The position numbers and the translations under genes were made by a program. Below are positions 43,407 to 51,785 of a stretch of DNA of 64,000 nucleotides, one piece after another. The stretch comes from a virus. Position 1 is the first letter of the stretch. Each line of letters begins with the position of its first letter. The stretch spans positions 1 to 64,000 of IMG/VR virus record IMGVR_UViG_3300027831_000001. One strand, 5' to 3'. The notes beneath the pieces were generated by a model. That model was not told where the DNA came from. It was given only the letters and a program-made list of their open reading frames with translations, and searched no databases.

Positions 43407-44113
43407 CGTGAGGTCTCCACGTGGTATGAAATGCACCACGTCCAAGGGTGGTCGGCCCAGGCCGCACCGGGGCGCTTGCCGTTGATTTGGTCCCACAAGC
43501 CGGCGAAGCCCCACCGGTGTGTGGAGCCGCTGGCCTGCGCCACGCCCTCGGCTCGCGCGTCTTCTTCGGTGATGGCCTGCACCCGCTGGACCCGTACATC
43601 ATCGATCACGAGAGTGAGCCGCGAGGCCCAGCGGGGCATGTGGATCCCACGGCGCTCGCGTCCCCACTGGTCGCCGAACGACCCGCAGAGCAGGGCGCCG
43701 TGGGTCGTGTGGCCGTCCGCCGGGTACCGCAGCGGTGCCCACGGCTCCGGGTAGCCGGCATCCAGCGCCGCCTGGCCGATGGCCGTGGGGCTCTTGTCGT
43801 CCAGTTTGATCCCGGTCTGCCAGGCCTCGCGCACAACCAGGCGATCGCCGGGCACGCCGTACGGGCAGGCGGCCGCGTAGCTCTTGCCGCTCTTGCTGTA
43901 GCTCGGGCCGTGGTACGGCGGCGCCTCGCGGTCCAGCACGACCCACGCGCCCGACGGGCACGACCATCCCCAGCTCGCCGGGTCATCCTCTTGGCCCCGG
44001 CCGCCGATGAAGTCTGGCCAAGGCTGCACGACCCGGCGCGTCTGGGTCTTGCGGCCCTCCAGGCTCGCGACCACCAAGGGGCCGCGCATGAGGATCGGGC
44101 GCTCGCGGGTCAT
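43403..44113 (-). CDS. ASCH-like phage protein, 236 aa
   Basis: ATG 44113. Pro-Ile-Leu-Met-Arg-Gly-Pro-Leu-Val ... Gly-Arg-Lys-Thr-Gln-Thr-Arg-Arg near the N-terminus, Gly-Asp-Arg-Leu-Val-Val-Arg-Glu-Ala-Trp in the middle, and Ile-His-Met-Pro-Arg-Trp-Ala-Ser-Arg later. This is the hallmark set of a widespread phage family often labelled morphogenetic or ASCH-superfamily. The ASCH fold suggests RNA or nucleotide binding; the true role is unknown. Confidence 0.75.
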   Translation of the reverse strand: MTRERPILMRGPLVVASLEGRKTQTRRVVQPWPDFIGGRGQEDDPASWGWSCPSGAWVVLDREAPPYHGPSYSKSGKSYAAACPYGVPGDRLVVREAWQTGIKLDDKSPTAIGQAALDAGYPEPWAPLRYPADGHTTHGALLCGSFGDQWGRERRGIHMPRWASRLTLVIDDVRVQRVQAITEEDARAEGVAQASGSTHRWGFAGLWDQINGKRPGAAWADHPWTWCISYHVETSR

Positions 44114-44130
44114 CGCGTCACCTCGCTCGG

Positions 44131-44622
44131 CTACTGCTGCCAGGGGAGGGAGGCCCATTCGGGAGAGGCGAGCATCGCACGCGTCTCCGCTTCGACGTCC
44201 ACGGGCTCCCGAAACGCCGCTCGCCAGCGACTATGGAGCACGCGCGTAGCCAGCCATTGCAACCCGCAGAGCGAGCCCGCACGGACCGCGCTTTCGGGCG
44301 CAATGCCCGACATCAGAGCGGCACGCTCCGCGCAGGCGTTGTAATCCGAGAGCCACGCCCTGAACCGCCGCATCCTCACTCTCGCCTTGGCGTGGCACAT
44401 GGCGATGCCGAAGGTGAGCGCCGGAGTCGTCCGGCTGGGTGTCCACAGCCACGTGCCGCCGTTGGGCCCCTTCGCTTCCACAAAGTGCGTGCCTGCGGCG
44501 AGCACCGGCGCGATGTGAATGGCGTCGCCGCGGCGATCCAAGAATACCACGAGTTCGCCCGCGCGTGGCCAAGGCTTGCTCTTGAGGCACTCGGGCCCCG
44601 GCCAGATCGGTTTCGTGCTCAT
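44131..44622 (-). CDS. Unrecognised protein, 163 aa
   Basis: ATG 44622 (Met-Ser-Thr-Lys-Pro-Ile-Trp) is 6 nt after TACATA (class B). The N-terminal half is beta-rich (Glu-Leu-Val-Val-Phe-Leu ... Ala-Ile-His-Ile-Ala-Pro-Val). The C-terminal half is helical with Arg-Met-Arg-Arg-Phe-Arg and several Cys. It is probably the first gene of the minus recombination block. Confidence 0.65.
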   Translation of the reverse strand: MSTKPIWPGPECLKSKPWPRAGELVVFLDRRGDAIHIAPVLAAGTHFVEAKGPNGGTWLWTPSRTTPALTFGIAMCHAKARVRMRRFRAWLSDYNACAERAALMSGIAPESAVRAGSLCGLQWLATRVLHSRWRAAFREPVDVEAETRAMLASPEWASLPWQQ

Positions 44623-44668
44623 GCCGGCTATGTAGCACAGCTCGCCGGTGCCGTGCTAGCATATTCGC

Positions 44669-45631
44669 GTGAGTGCCCACGACGATCTACTGACCGAAGC
44701 GCAGGCCGCCGCCCTGGTGGGCTGGACGCCGGCCAACATCCGCAGTCATCGCGAGCGCTGGGCCGCGGGCGTCCTGGCCGAGAGCCTTTCGGCCCAGCAG
44801 CGGCGCGACGTCTTGGCCGTGCGCCGCGGCGAGCTCCACGGCGCCCAGGGTGTCGTGGTGCTCGAGCCCGTCTCGCTGCGAGGCCTGCGGCTCGTCCGGG
44901 AGGTCGACGTGCCGGGCCCGGGCGACCTGCTGTTTCCGGCATGGGAGCTGACCTCCCTGGGCCTGGAGGTCGCGCGCCGGCTCCACCGAGGCCAGCGGGG
45001 CCAAGAGCCGCCGCCGCACTGCCTGACCGCGCAGGGGATCCGCTACCGCCGGGCCGACGTCGTGGCCTGGCTCTCGCGCCGGGCCGACGTGCGCGAAGCC
45101 GACCGGATCATCGCCACCACGATCCCGACCGTCGACGCCGCGGCCGTGCTGGGTCTCGCCCCGACGACGCTCCGATCCCTTCGCAGCCGTGCCCTGCGCG
45201 CCCAGGCCAGGATCGACGCCGGACGAGCTCGCCCCGACGATCCGGCGATCGCCAGCGCGTGCCCCCGGGGCCAGCGCGTCGGAGGCCAGTACCGCTACCG
45301 CCGGGCCGACCTGGATCGGTGGCTCGCCGATCATGGTCGCGCCCGTGGCCCCGACCCCCTCGAGGAGCCGCTGCCCGCGAAGCCGGGCCGGCTACTCACT
45401 GACCAGCAGGCGGCCAAGCTCATGGGCCTCGCAGCCTCGTGCCTGCCCGGCTACCGGTCGCGCGCCCGCAAAGCCCTGCGCTGGCTCGCCCAGCACCCCG
45501 AAGCCAGCGGCGACGAGCTCGACCGCCAGCGACGACGCGCCCGCGCGTGCCCGCCCCACGTGGTGACCCGTGGACGTCGGCGCTACCGGCTGGAGACCGT
45601 GCGGGCCTGGGTAGTTGCTCGTAACGCCTGA
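44669..45631 (+). CDS. Protein with three helix-turn-helix (HTH_17-like) repeats
   Basis: 320 residues, GTG start 6 nt after TAGCAT. Three repeats each combine a helix-turn-helix with a wing-type Arg-Tyr-Arg-x-x-x-Val/Leu-x-x-Trp. Repeat 1 is Leu-Leu-Thr-Glu-Ala-Gln-Ala-Ala-Ala-Leu-Val (7-17) with wing near 124-135. Repeat 2 is Thr-Val-Asp-Ala-Ala-Ala-Val-Leu-Gly-Leu (154-163) with wing near 209-219. Repeat 3 is Leu-Leu-Thr-Asp-Gln-Gln-Ala-Ala-Lys-Leu (242-251) with wing near 304-314. Probably a DNA-binding organiser or regulator at the head of the replication region. Confidence 0.7.
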   Translation: MSAHDDLLTEAQAAALVGWTPANIRSHRERWAAGVLAESLSAQQRRDVLAVRRGELHGAQGVVVLEPVSLRGLRLVREVDVPGPGDLLFPAWELTSLGLEVARRLHRGQRGQEPPPHCLTAQGIRYRRADVVAWLSRRADVREADRIIATTIPTVDAAAVLGLAPTTLRSLRSRALRAQARIDAGRARPDDPAIASACPRGQRVGGQYRYRRADLDRWLADHGRARGPDPLEEPLPAKPGRLLTDQQAAKLMGLAASCLPGYRSRARKALRWLAQHPEASGDELDRQRRRARACPPHVVTRGRRRYRLETVRAWVVARNA

Positions 45632-45682
45632 CCGGCCGATTCTACTTGCCTGGGAATACCCGACGACGTATGGTCCGCCGGC

Positions 45683-45862
45683 ATGGCCGAGATCGTGATC
45701 ACCCTGCCGGGGTATCGGTGCGAGCGGTGCGGGCACCAATGGGTCGCCCGCGGTTCGCGTTGTCCGTCTTCTGACACTCGCCCGCGGCTCTGTCCGAAGT
45801 GCAAGAGCGCTTGGTGGGACACGCCGCGCCCCGCTCGCGCCGGGAGCACGGCCGGTGGCTGA
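45683..45862 (+). CDS. Small zinc-ribbon protein, 59 aa
   Basis: ATG 45683, 8 nt after TATGGT. Cys-Glu-Arg-Cys-Gly-His-Gln-Trp and Cys-Pro-Lys-Cys-Lys-Ser-Ala-Trp-Trp form a clear zinc ribbon. Its end overlaps the initiator gene start (GTG 45855). Such ribbons occur in small transcription or replication accessory proteins; role here unknown. Confidence 0.65.
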   Translation: MAEIVITLPGYRCERCGHQWVARGSRCPSSDTRPRLCPKCKSAWWDTPRPARAGSTAGG

Positions 45863-46829
45863 CGCGCCCGATGCGATCTTTGGCCTTCCGTTGTCACCCG
45901 GCGAGCGCTTGGTGCTTGTCCTGCTTTGGCGCTACGCCCCGGCCGGAACCGAGCGGCCGATCGTGTGGCCCGGCGCCGCGCGCTTGGCCGACGTGACCGG
46001 CTTCAGCGAGCGCGCGGTGCGGCGCATGCTGGCCGACCTTCGGCGCGCAGGTGCGATCGAGCGCTGCACGCGACCGGCCGCCGCGATGGCGAGCGGCAAG
46101 GCGTGGCGGTTGAACCCTGACCCGTCGGTCACCCTGACCGAGCGGTCCCCTGACCCACCGGCCCCCCCTACCGTGACCGACGGGTCACGTTCACCCTGTC
46201 CCGTCGGTCACCCTGACCCGTCGGTCACCCTGACCAAGCGGCCCCCCCTACCCGGACCGAGCGGCCCTCCCCCCCCTGACCCACCGGTCCGGTTGACCCT
46301 GACCGAGCGGCCCCCCAGAAGCCCCATTGAAGCCCCAGAAGAATCCCCAGGTGAAGCCCCACCGGTGACCGCCGGGTTCGCGCTCCACCCCGCCCCGGTC
46401 AAAGCCGCCAACGGCGCACGCGCTCGCGGCAAGCCGCCGACGGGATGCACTGATCACCAGTGGGCGCAGGTCGCACAGGCCTACGCGGCGATCCGGGAGA
46501 TCGGGGGCCTCGCGCCTCAGTGGGGGCGGTACCTCGACAACGCGACGAACCGCGCGATCGTCGGCAGGATCTACCGCGACGGGTACACGGACCAGGATGT
46601 CGCGGCGGTGGCCCAGCACATCGGCGAGCGCTTGCGCGATGGCTCCTTCGGAGATCCCAAGTGGGCAGGGCTCGAATACGTGGCCCGCGCGGTGCGGCGC
46701 TACCTGGACGAGATCGCGACCCGACCGACGGCAACGCTTGCGGCCCCACGGCAACGCACCGCCGCCACTGCGAGCGCCCCTGCCCCGTTGACCTACTACC
46801 CCGAACCTGAGGACGACTGCCCCGCATGA
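45855..46829 (+). CDS. Replication initiator-like protein
   Basis: 324 residues, GTG start overlapping the zinc-ribbon gene. Residues about 12-75 form a winged helix (Ser-Pro-Gly-Glu-Arg-Leu-Val-Leu ... Thr-Gly-Phe-Ser-Glu-Arg-Ala-Val-Arg-Arg-Met-Leu), as in phage initiators and DnaD-type proteins. Residues about 90-165 are a Pro-rich linker encoded by tandem DNA repeats. Residues 185-290 form a helical domain (Trp-Ala-Gln-Val-Ala-Gln-Ala-Tyr), probably contacting the loader. The following gene is a DnaC-like loader with ATGA overlap, the lambda O-P arrangement. Confidence 0.7.
   Translation: MADAPDAIFGLPLSPGERLVLVLLWRYAPAGTERPIVWPGAARLADVTGFSERAVRRMLADLRRAGAIERCTRPAAAMASGKAWRLNPDPSVTLTERSPDPPAPPTVTDGSRSPCPVGHPDPSVTLTKRPPLPGPSGPPPPDPPVRLTLTERPPRSPIEAPEESPGEAPPVTAGFALHPAPVKAANGARARGKPPTGCTDHQWAQVAQAYAAIREIGGLAPQWGRYLDNATNRAIVGRIYRDGYTDQDVAAVAQHIGERLRDGSFGDPKWAGLEYVARAVRRYLDEIATRPTATLAAPRQRTAATASAPAPLTYYPEPEDDCPA
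46115..46312 (+). repeat. Iteron cluster, candidate replication origin
   Basis: Inside the initiator gene. TCGGTCACCCTGACC occurs three times (46125-46139, 46204-46218, 46220-46234). Related units CCCTGACC(C/G) and GACCGAGCGG recur at 46131, 46256, 46276 and 46297, and one inverted TGACCGACGGGTCA lies at 46174-46187. A less GC-rich tract with repeated GAAGCCCCA follows (46318-46365). The same layout, iterons within the initiator gene, is known from lambda. Confidence 0.65.
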
Positions 46830-47974
46830 GACACGAGATCACCCAGTGGAACCGCCGAGCCCGCTATTTGCTGCTGGTGCTCGATACGAAGGCCCCCGAT
46901 TCGCCGGTGGCCAAGGCGGGAGCACGGCTTCAACGTTGGCGGGAACTACAGGCCCAACTCGGCCCAGCCGCGCGCGAACTCCGGGCGGTCGCGCACCCGC
47001 CGGGGCTCGCCCGCGGTCCAGTGGGCGACGCGGTGTCGAGCCACGAGAGCGGGTGCCTGGTCCTGTCCTCGCCCGTGGGGGACGGCAAGACCAGCGGCGC
47101 GGCGTGGAGGGCCTACCACGCGCGCGGAGCCGTGCTCTGGCTCGACGCCGCCCGTGTAGGGCAGTGCCGCCAAGAGCAGCAACACACGACGTGGCTAGCA
47201 CAGTGCCGCACCGCCGACCTGGTGGTGCTGGACGATCTGGGGGCTCCGGGGTCGTTCGGCCTGTACGAAACGCCCCGCGTGGTCTCGATCCTGACCGCGC
47301 TTGCGGCTCGGCCAGAACGTTCGATCGTGACGACGAACCAGACCCGCGAAGTGTTCCTGCGGATCTACGATGGAATCGCGAAGCCGCGGCCCGGAGAGCC
47401 TGCGCAGGCCGAGGGACGGCTGACCGATCGCCTGCGCGCGCGCCCGAATCGGTGGGTCGACATCCCGCCCGGCGAGGAGAGCCGCCGCGCGCAGGCCGAG
47501 CCGCCACCCGATGGACTCCCACCACGGGAGCAACGCGCCCAGGAGTACGTGCGGGCCGTCGGGGCCCTGACCGACACCGCGCAGGCGTACGTGATGGCCG
47601 ACGTGGACCATGCGGCGGTGCTGCTCGTGGCTCGCGGTCTGGGCATGCTGGACGCCGTCGCCCTTGATGCTCGCGTGGCCGAGCATGAGGCCGGCCGGGC
47701 GAGAATCGACGAGTTGATCCAGGGCATCGGGAGCGACATGGACGCGGCCAATCGCTGGGCCGAGGTGGTCAAGCCCGCGGCAGACAAGCCGCCCGAAGAG
47801 GAACCCGGGGCAGCGCAGCGCCGCCGCGTGGCGCTGCTGGACCTACTGGACTACACGGCCAACCAACTAGGTCGCGACCCCGCGGAAGTCCTGGCCGAGC
47901 TCGGCCGCACCCGCCGGACCCTCGCACCCGAGGACGAGCCGCGCCTGCTAGCCCTCGCGCCTGCGGTGTGCTAA
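46826..47974 (+). CDS. DnaC-like helicase loader (AAA+)
   Basis: 382 residues. Walker A Ser-Pro-Val-Gly-Asp-Gly-Lys-Thr-Ser (82-90), Walker B Leu-Val-Val-Leu-Asp-Asp-Leu-Gly (132-139), sensor region Ser-Ile-Val-Thr-Thr-Asn-Gln (166-172) and Arg-Leu-Thr-Asp-Arg-Leu-Arg further on. This matches DnaC/IstB-type loaders that place the replicative helicase at the origin. The C-terminal 150 residues are helical and extra compared with bacterial DnaC. No helicase gene is seen in the window. ATGA overlap with the initiator. Confidence 0.75.
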   Translation: MRHEITQWNRRARYLLLVLDTKAPDSPVAKAGARLQRWRELQAQLGPAARELRAVAHPPGLARGPVGDAVSSHESGCLVLSSPVGDGKTSGAAWRAYHARGAVLWLDAARVGQCRQEQQHTTWLAQCRTADLVVLDDLGAPGSFGLYETPRVVSILTALAARPERSIVTTNQTREVFLRIYDGIAKPRPGEPAQAEGRLTDRLRARPNRWVDIPPGEESRRAQAEPPPDGLPPREQRAQEYVRAVGALTDTAQAYVMADVDHAAVLLVARGLGMLDAVALDARVAEHEAGRARIDELIQGIGSDMDAANRWAEVVKPAADKPPEEEPGAAQRRRVALLDLLDYTANQLGRDPAEVLAELGRTRRTLAPEDEPRLLALAPAVC

Positions 47975-47983
47975 CGTGGCCGC

Positions 47984-48286
47984 ATGAGCGACGACAAGCC
48001 CTTCCACGAGTGCGGCCAGCAAGTCGCGGACGCGACAACCCGCATGGGCGAGCCGGGCCACGACCCCACGGCCGACTGGTGGTGCGCGACATGCAAGGCC
48101 TACCTGGGCGACCAGGAGATCGGGTACCACGATCCGGACGACGTCGCACGATGGCTAGAGCAGCGCGACGATCCGCTGTGCGCCCCACTCACGGAGGAGG
48201 GGCGGGCGCGCCTCTTGGCTGACTATGACCCGCCCACCGCAGCCCAAGGGGTGGACGACGAGCAGGGCGAGGATGGGCGCTTCTAG
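47984..48286 (+). CDS. Unrecognised acidic protein, 100 aa
   Basis: ATG is 6 nt after TAACGT; TAA is the stop of the loader gene. Asp/Glu-rich, with His-Glu-Cys near the start and Trp-Trp-Cys-Ala-Thr-Cys-Lys near residue 33, a possible zinc site. Acidic tail. Unknown. Confidence 0.65.
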   Translation: MSDDKPFHECGQQVADATTRMGEPGHDPTADWWCATCKAYLGDQEIGYHDPDDVARWLEQRDDPLCAPLTEEGRARLLADYDPPTAAQGVDDEQGEDGRF

Positions 48287-48289
48287 GCC

Positions 48290-48673
48290 ATGCGTCTGGT
48301 CGTGGAGATCCCAGGCAACCCCTGGGCGGGCGCGATCAACCGCCGCGACCGAGCCGGGGTGACACGAGGGGGCCGGCTCTTCAACCGCAAGCAACCCGGG
48401 TTCAAGGCCTACCAGGCCACGGTGGAGCAATGGGCCCGGCAGGCCGCGCGGCTCCAGGGCGTGCGGTTCGGCCCCGCGCTGGTCCGGGTCGCGATCGTCC
48501 TGGGCGTGCCGGACCGCCGCCGCCGCGACCTGGACGGCCCGATCAAGGCGATCCTGGACGGCTGCACGAAGGCCGGGATCTGGGCCGACGACTCGCAGGT
48601 GTGGCGGCTCGCGGTGGAGAAGGCGCTGGGCGAGCCCCGGGCCGTGCTGACCGTGCGAGCGTGGCAAGGTTGA
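48290..48673 (+). CDS. rusA: RusA-like Holliday junction resolvase
   Basis: 127 residues, the usual RusA length. The catalytic acidic cluster is visible: Arg-Arg-Arg-Asp-Leu-Asp-Gly-Pro-Ile-Lys (77-86), Ile-Leu-Asp-Gly (88-91) and Trp-Ala-Asp-Asp-Ser-Gln-Val (98-104). It cuts branched DNA before packaging and during recombination. The TGA stop is within the TTGACC of the next promoter. Confidence 0.85.
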   Translation: MRLVVEIPGNPWAGAINRRDRAGVTRGGRLFNRKQPGFKAYQATVEQWARQAARLQGVRFGPALVRVAIVLGVPDRRRRDLDGPIKAILDGCTKAGIWADDSQVWRLAVEKALGEPRAVLTVRAWQG

Positions 48674-48698
48674 CCGCTTGGCCGGCATGTGCTAGCTA
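48670..48698 (+). promoter_or_regulatory. Promoter with TTGACC and 17-nt spacer
   Basis: TTGACC (48670-48675), 17 nt, TAGCTA (48693-48698), 7 nt to ATG 48706. Overlaps the end of rusA. Confidence 0.75.
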
Positions 48699-48705
48699 GG
48701 TTGGC

Positions 48706-49044
48706 ATGAGTGCGCTACGCCCGAGCAACGCCGACGTGCGCCGAGCCGTGCAGGTCGGATGGCGCGGCGTGGAGCTCGGTCTGGACACCGTGCCGGGCGT
48801 GGTGCTGGCTGACGTCAGGGCGTCCGGTGACGACGGAGAGCCGTGGACGAGCCCCACGGCTCTCGTGGTCCATGTGTGGGGCGGAGAGCCAGCGCGAGTC
48901 TGGGCACGCATGCTAGAGCACCGGGTCCACGGGTGGACGCTCGTTGCCCAGGTGTGGCCCGTGTCGCGGTGGGCGCGGCTGCGGGCCTGGTGGCGGTGGG
49001 CAACGTGGCCGCTTGTGCGGTGGCTGGATCGGGGGCAGGGATGA
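48706..49044 (+). CDS. Unrecognised protein, 112 aa, Trp-rich C-terminus
   Basis: Start 7 nt after TAGCTA. The N-terminal 75 residues look like a small alpha/beta domain. The C-terminal 35 have seven Trp (Trp-Pro-Val-Ser-Arg-Trp-Ala-Arg-Leu-Arg-Ala-Trp-Trp-Arg-Trp), possibly an amphipathic membrane-surface helix. Overlaps the next gene (ATGA). Unknown. Confidence 0.6.
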   Translation: MSALRPSNADVRRAVQVGWRGVELGLDTVPGVVLADVRASGDDGEPWTSPTALVVHVWGGEPARVWARMLEHRVHGWTLVAQVWPVSRWARLRAWWRWATWPLVRWLDRGQG

Positions 49045-49289
49045 TCGATCCGCGGGACAGGACCGATGCGCAGTTGAGCGCGGCGATCGATCGGGCCTAC
49101 GTGTTTCACGTGTACCGCGATATGGATGGGCGGACTCGCCCGGTTGCACGGGAAGCCGCACCGCTGAAAGCGCACGCAGTGGCACGCGAAGCGCTGCGCA
49201 AGTCTCCAGACGCATATCAGATCGCCGTGCGGCCAAACTTGACCCCTCCGACTTGGACAGCATGGATCTTGCCCGGGGGCCGCCGATGA
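49041..49289 (+). CDS. Unrecognised protein, 82 aa
   Basis: ATG overlaps the previous stop and its TGA overlaps the sigma gene start. Mixed sequence, Asp-Arg-Ala-Tyr-Val-Phe-His-Val-Tyr-Arg near residue 20 and a helix at 40-60. Third of a string of coupled genes leading into the sigma factor. Confidence 0.6.
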   Translation: MIDPRDRTDAQLSAAIDRAYVFHVYRDMDGRTRPVAREAAPLKAHAVAREALRKSPDAYQIAVRPNLTPPTWTAWILPGGRR

Positions 49290-50572
49290 CGCGCGGCAAG
49301 ACCACGCCCCGCGGCGAAGCCATCGCGGTACGGACCCGCGTGCTCGCGCAGTCGCTGGGCCAGGCCCGGGTGGACTACTGGGCGGCCCTGCTCGCGCGCC
49401 CGCAACTCGCCGCGCCGATCGTCCACGCCGTGCGGCTGGACGTGGAGACGGGCGGCTGGGAGCGACGCCTGGGCCGGCTGGTCGCGCACGCCCGGACGCT
49501 CGTGCAGACCCGGCGGCGCGGCGACGAGATCCGCTACGCCAAGGCATGCCGGCGCGCGGCCGAGTGGCTGGCCCAGCAGGACCGCGGGTGCGACGTCGCC
49601 AATGGTGTCGCCGATGCGATCGCGCTCTGGGCCGGGCGCCGGCTACCGGGCGATCACCGGTGGGCGGGCCACCGGCTCTACCCGGCCCGCACCCAGAGCC
49701 AGCGGTGGCGCCAATACTGGCACGCCGTGGACCACGGACGACGCGAGCGCGAGCGGCTGCGCAACGAGATCGTGGTGGTCAACGAAGGCCTGGTGATCAC
49801 GCTGTGCAACCGGTGGATCCCGTGGGCCGAGGGGCACTTGAGCCGCGAGGACATCCAGCAGGCCGGGCGGGAGGGGCTGTTCCGAGCCGCAGACCTGTTC
49901 GAGCCAGAGCGCGGCTTCCGGTTCTCCACCTACGCGGGCGGGTGGATCCGCCATCGGGTGTTCCGGCTCCACCAAGAGGGCCGCTCCGACGTCAGGGCCC
50001 CAACGGGCGTCCAGATGGTGGCGCTCGCGATCTCGGATCTGGCCGAACGGGGCGAGCGCGACCCGGCGACGATCCGCGCCGCTCTCCGCCGGCGTGCAGC
50101 CGAGAAGCGCGAGGCCGCGATCCGTCTCGCCCGCACGCCCGCGGCCCAGGCCAAGCTCCGCGCCGCACGGGTGAAGGAGCCGCCGACCGAGGACGCGATC
50201 GCGTCGGCGCTCGAGTACCTGGCGAGCCGCACGATCTCAATGGACGCGCGGCTAGGACGGAGTGAGGAGGGCCGCCCGCAGACCCTGGCCGACCTGCTGC
50301 CCGACACGTCGCCGCTGGCCGACGAGGTGATCGATCTGTGCCGACTCGAGGAGAGGCTGGCCGCCGTGGACACCGAGCGCGTGACGGCGCGGCTGCTCCA
50401 GGCCGTGGCGGGACTCGACCCCCGCGACCGAGACCACGTGCGAGCTCGCTACTACCGGGGCCGCACGCTGCACAGCCTGGCGGGCGAGCGCGGGACGTCA
50501 GCGCGAGACCTAGAGCGACACGAGCAGGCGATCCTGGATCGGCTCCGCGCCGACGTGGGGATCACGGCATGA
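49286..50572 (+). CDS. Sigma-70-family factor encoded by the phage
   Basis: 428 residues. Region 2 lies at about 158-235: Asn-Glu-Ile-Val-Val-Val-Asn-Glu-Gly-Leu-Val near 160, the core-binding Asp-Ile-Gln-Gln-Ala-Gly-Arg-Glu-Gly-Leu (189-198), and the -10-binding Phe-Arg-Phe-Ser-Thr-Tyr-Ala-Gly-Gly-Trp-Ile-Arg (211-222). Region 3 is near 240-330. Region 4 is at about 360-422, with an HTH Thr-Leu-His-Ser-Leu-Ala-Gly-Glu-Arg-Gly-Thr-Ser (394-405). The first 150 residues are a helical domain not known from sigma factors. It should redirect host RNA polymerase to phage promoters. ATG coupled to upstream gene; next gene coupled downstream. Confidence 0.8.
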   Translation: MTRGKTTPRGEAIAVRTRVLAQSLGQARVDYWAALLARPQLAAPIVHAVRLDVETGGWERRLGRLVAHARTLVQTRRRGDEIRYAKACRRAAEWLAQQDRGCDVANGVADAIALWAGRRLPGDHRWAGHRLYPARTQSQRWRQYWHAVDHGRRERERLRNEIVVVNEGLVITLCNRWIPWAEGHLSREDIQQAGREGLFRAADLFEPERGFRFSTYAGGWIRHRVFRLHQEGRSDVRAPTGVQMVALAISDLAERGERDPATIRAALRRRAAEKREAAIRLARTPAAQAKLRAARVKEPPTEDAIASALEYLASRTISMDARLGRSEEGRPQTLADLLPDTSPLADEVIDLCRLEERLAAVDTERVTARLLQAVAGLDPRDRDHVRARYYRGRTLHSLAGERGTSARDLERHEQAILDRLRADVGITA

Positions 50573-50769
50573 GAGGAACGGAGCACATGGGACGACAACG
50601 CAAGGGAATCAAGCAGCCGGTCCTGGGACGAATCGAGTACGTCAAGGACAGCACGATCACGATCAGTTGGCACGGAAGCGCCAAGGACCTGCACCGACTA
50701 TTGAACGTCATGGAAAACCGGCAAGACGTGGAGATCACGATCGCGCCGGCGCGAGAGGAGATGACGTGA
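50569..50769 (+). CDS. Small protein downstream of the sigma factor, 66 aa
   Basis: ATG overlaps the sigma stop. An internal ATG at 50587 with GGAG 6 nt upstream is an alternative start. Sequence (Arg-Ile-Glu-Tyr-Val-Lys-Asp-Ser-Thr-Ile-Thr-Ile-Ser-Trp-His) is beta-like, then Leu-His-Arg-Leu-Leu helix. Its tight coupling raises the possibility of an anti-sigma or co-factor; not shown by sequence. Confidence 0.6.
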   Translation: MRGTEHMGRQRKGIKQPVLGRIEYVKDSTITISWHGSAKDLHRLLNVMENRQDVEITIAPAREEMT

Positions 50770-51785
50770 TGATGACTCAATATCAAGACGGCCGGTTGAA
50801 GGCCAAGATCGAAGAGTGGACGCCCAGCGCAGGCCAGCAGATCGCTTTGGGCCAGTCGCACGGGATGGTCGTGCGGGTGTACGACCATGGCCCCGCCGAC
50901 GGGCAAGCCCAGGCGCCGCGGATGATCTTCGATTCCGAGCAGCGCCACGCCACGGCGGGGATCTTCGGCGACACGGCCGAGGCCGCCGACTACGCGGGCC
51001 GGATCGAGATAGCGCTGCTGATCGCCGCGCGATGGCGCGAGACGATCCAGCACGAGCGCCGCGAAGCCTGTCCGGCTCGCCAGCGCGAGCACTGGCATCG
51101 CCGCGACCTGGCCAAGGCGGAGGCCAGCGAGGCCAACAAGCGGGCCAAGCAGCACGGCGAGGACGCGGAGCGGTTGGCCAAGGAAGCCGACGATCCCGAG
51201 GTGCAGGTGGATGTGCCGCTGAGGGCAGGCGGCTACGCGGTAAAACTCGGCCCATCGCTGACCGATGGCACGGCCGAGACCGAGGAATGGCGCGTCCTGG
51301 TTTCGCACGAGGGCGCACCGATACGGCCGCAGAGCAGGGATCGCCGCCGCCACGGGCCGCCTGCCAAGAAGGCAGCGGAGCCCGACGAGCCCAGCACGCT
51401 CGTCGACGAGGCACTGGCCGAGACGGCGGCCAAGCGCCCCGGCCGTGATCCCGCGGCCGACCGCGCGGCGTTTGACGAGCCGGCCGAGCCCAAGAGCAAG
51501 GGCCGCAAAGGGCGGAGCAAGGCGCCTGCTCTGCCCGACCATGTGCCGGATGCCGCCGGCCTGCCGATCAAGATCGGCAGCAAGGTGGAGCTCGAAGACC
51601 ACCGAGGCGACGGCTACACGGCCGAAGTGGCGTCGATCGATCGATACGACGCCAAGATCGGACAGTGGGTGATCACCGTGGAGGACCTGCATAGCGGCGC
51701 CCCGGCCGAGGTCCTGTCCAGGGAGTGCCGTCGCCTAGATCCGCCACCCGAGCCCACGGAGGAGGACCCGGACGACGCGGCTTGA
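50769..51785 (+). CDS. Unrecognised protein with C-terminal SH3/KOW-like part, 338 aa
   Basis: ATG overlaps the previous TGA (TGATG); GTG 50766 is possible. Residues 1-110 are mixed, 110-170 helical and charged. Residues 200-290 form a basic Lys/Ala/Pro linker with Lys-Gly-Arg-Lys-Gly-Arg-Ser-Lys. Residues 290-335 are a small beta domain (Ile-Gly-Ser-Lys-Val-Glu-Leu-Glu-Asp ... Trp-Val-Ile-Thr-Val-Glu-Asp-Leu). Could bind DNA or chromatin-like complexes. The TGA stop is in the next -35. Confidence 0.6.
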   Translation: MMTQYQDGRLKAKIEEWTPSAGQQIALGQSHGMVVRVYDHGPADGQAQAPRMIFDSEQRHATAGIFGDTAEAADYAGRIEIALLIAARWRETIQHERREACPARQREHWHRRDLAKAEASEANKRAKQHGEDAERLAKEADDPEVQVDVPLRAGGYAVKLGPSLTDGTAETEEWRVLVSHEGAPIRPQSRDRRRHGPPAKKAAEPDEPSTLVDEALAETAAKRPGRDPAADRAAFDEPAEPKSKGRKGRSKAPALPDHVPDAAGLPIKIGSKVELEDHRGDGYTAEVASIDRYDAKIGQWVITVEDLHSGAPAEVLSRECRRLDPPPEPTEEDPDDAA

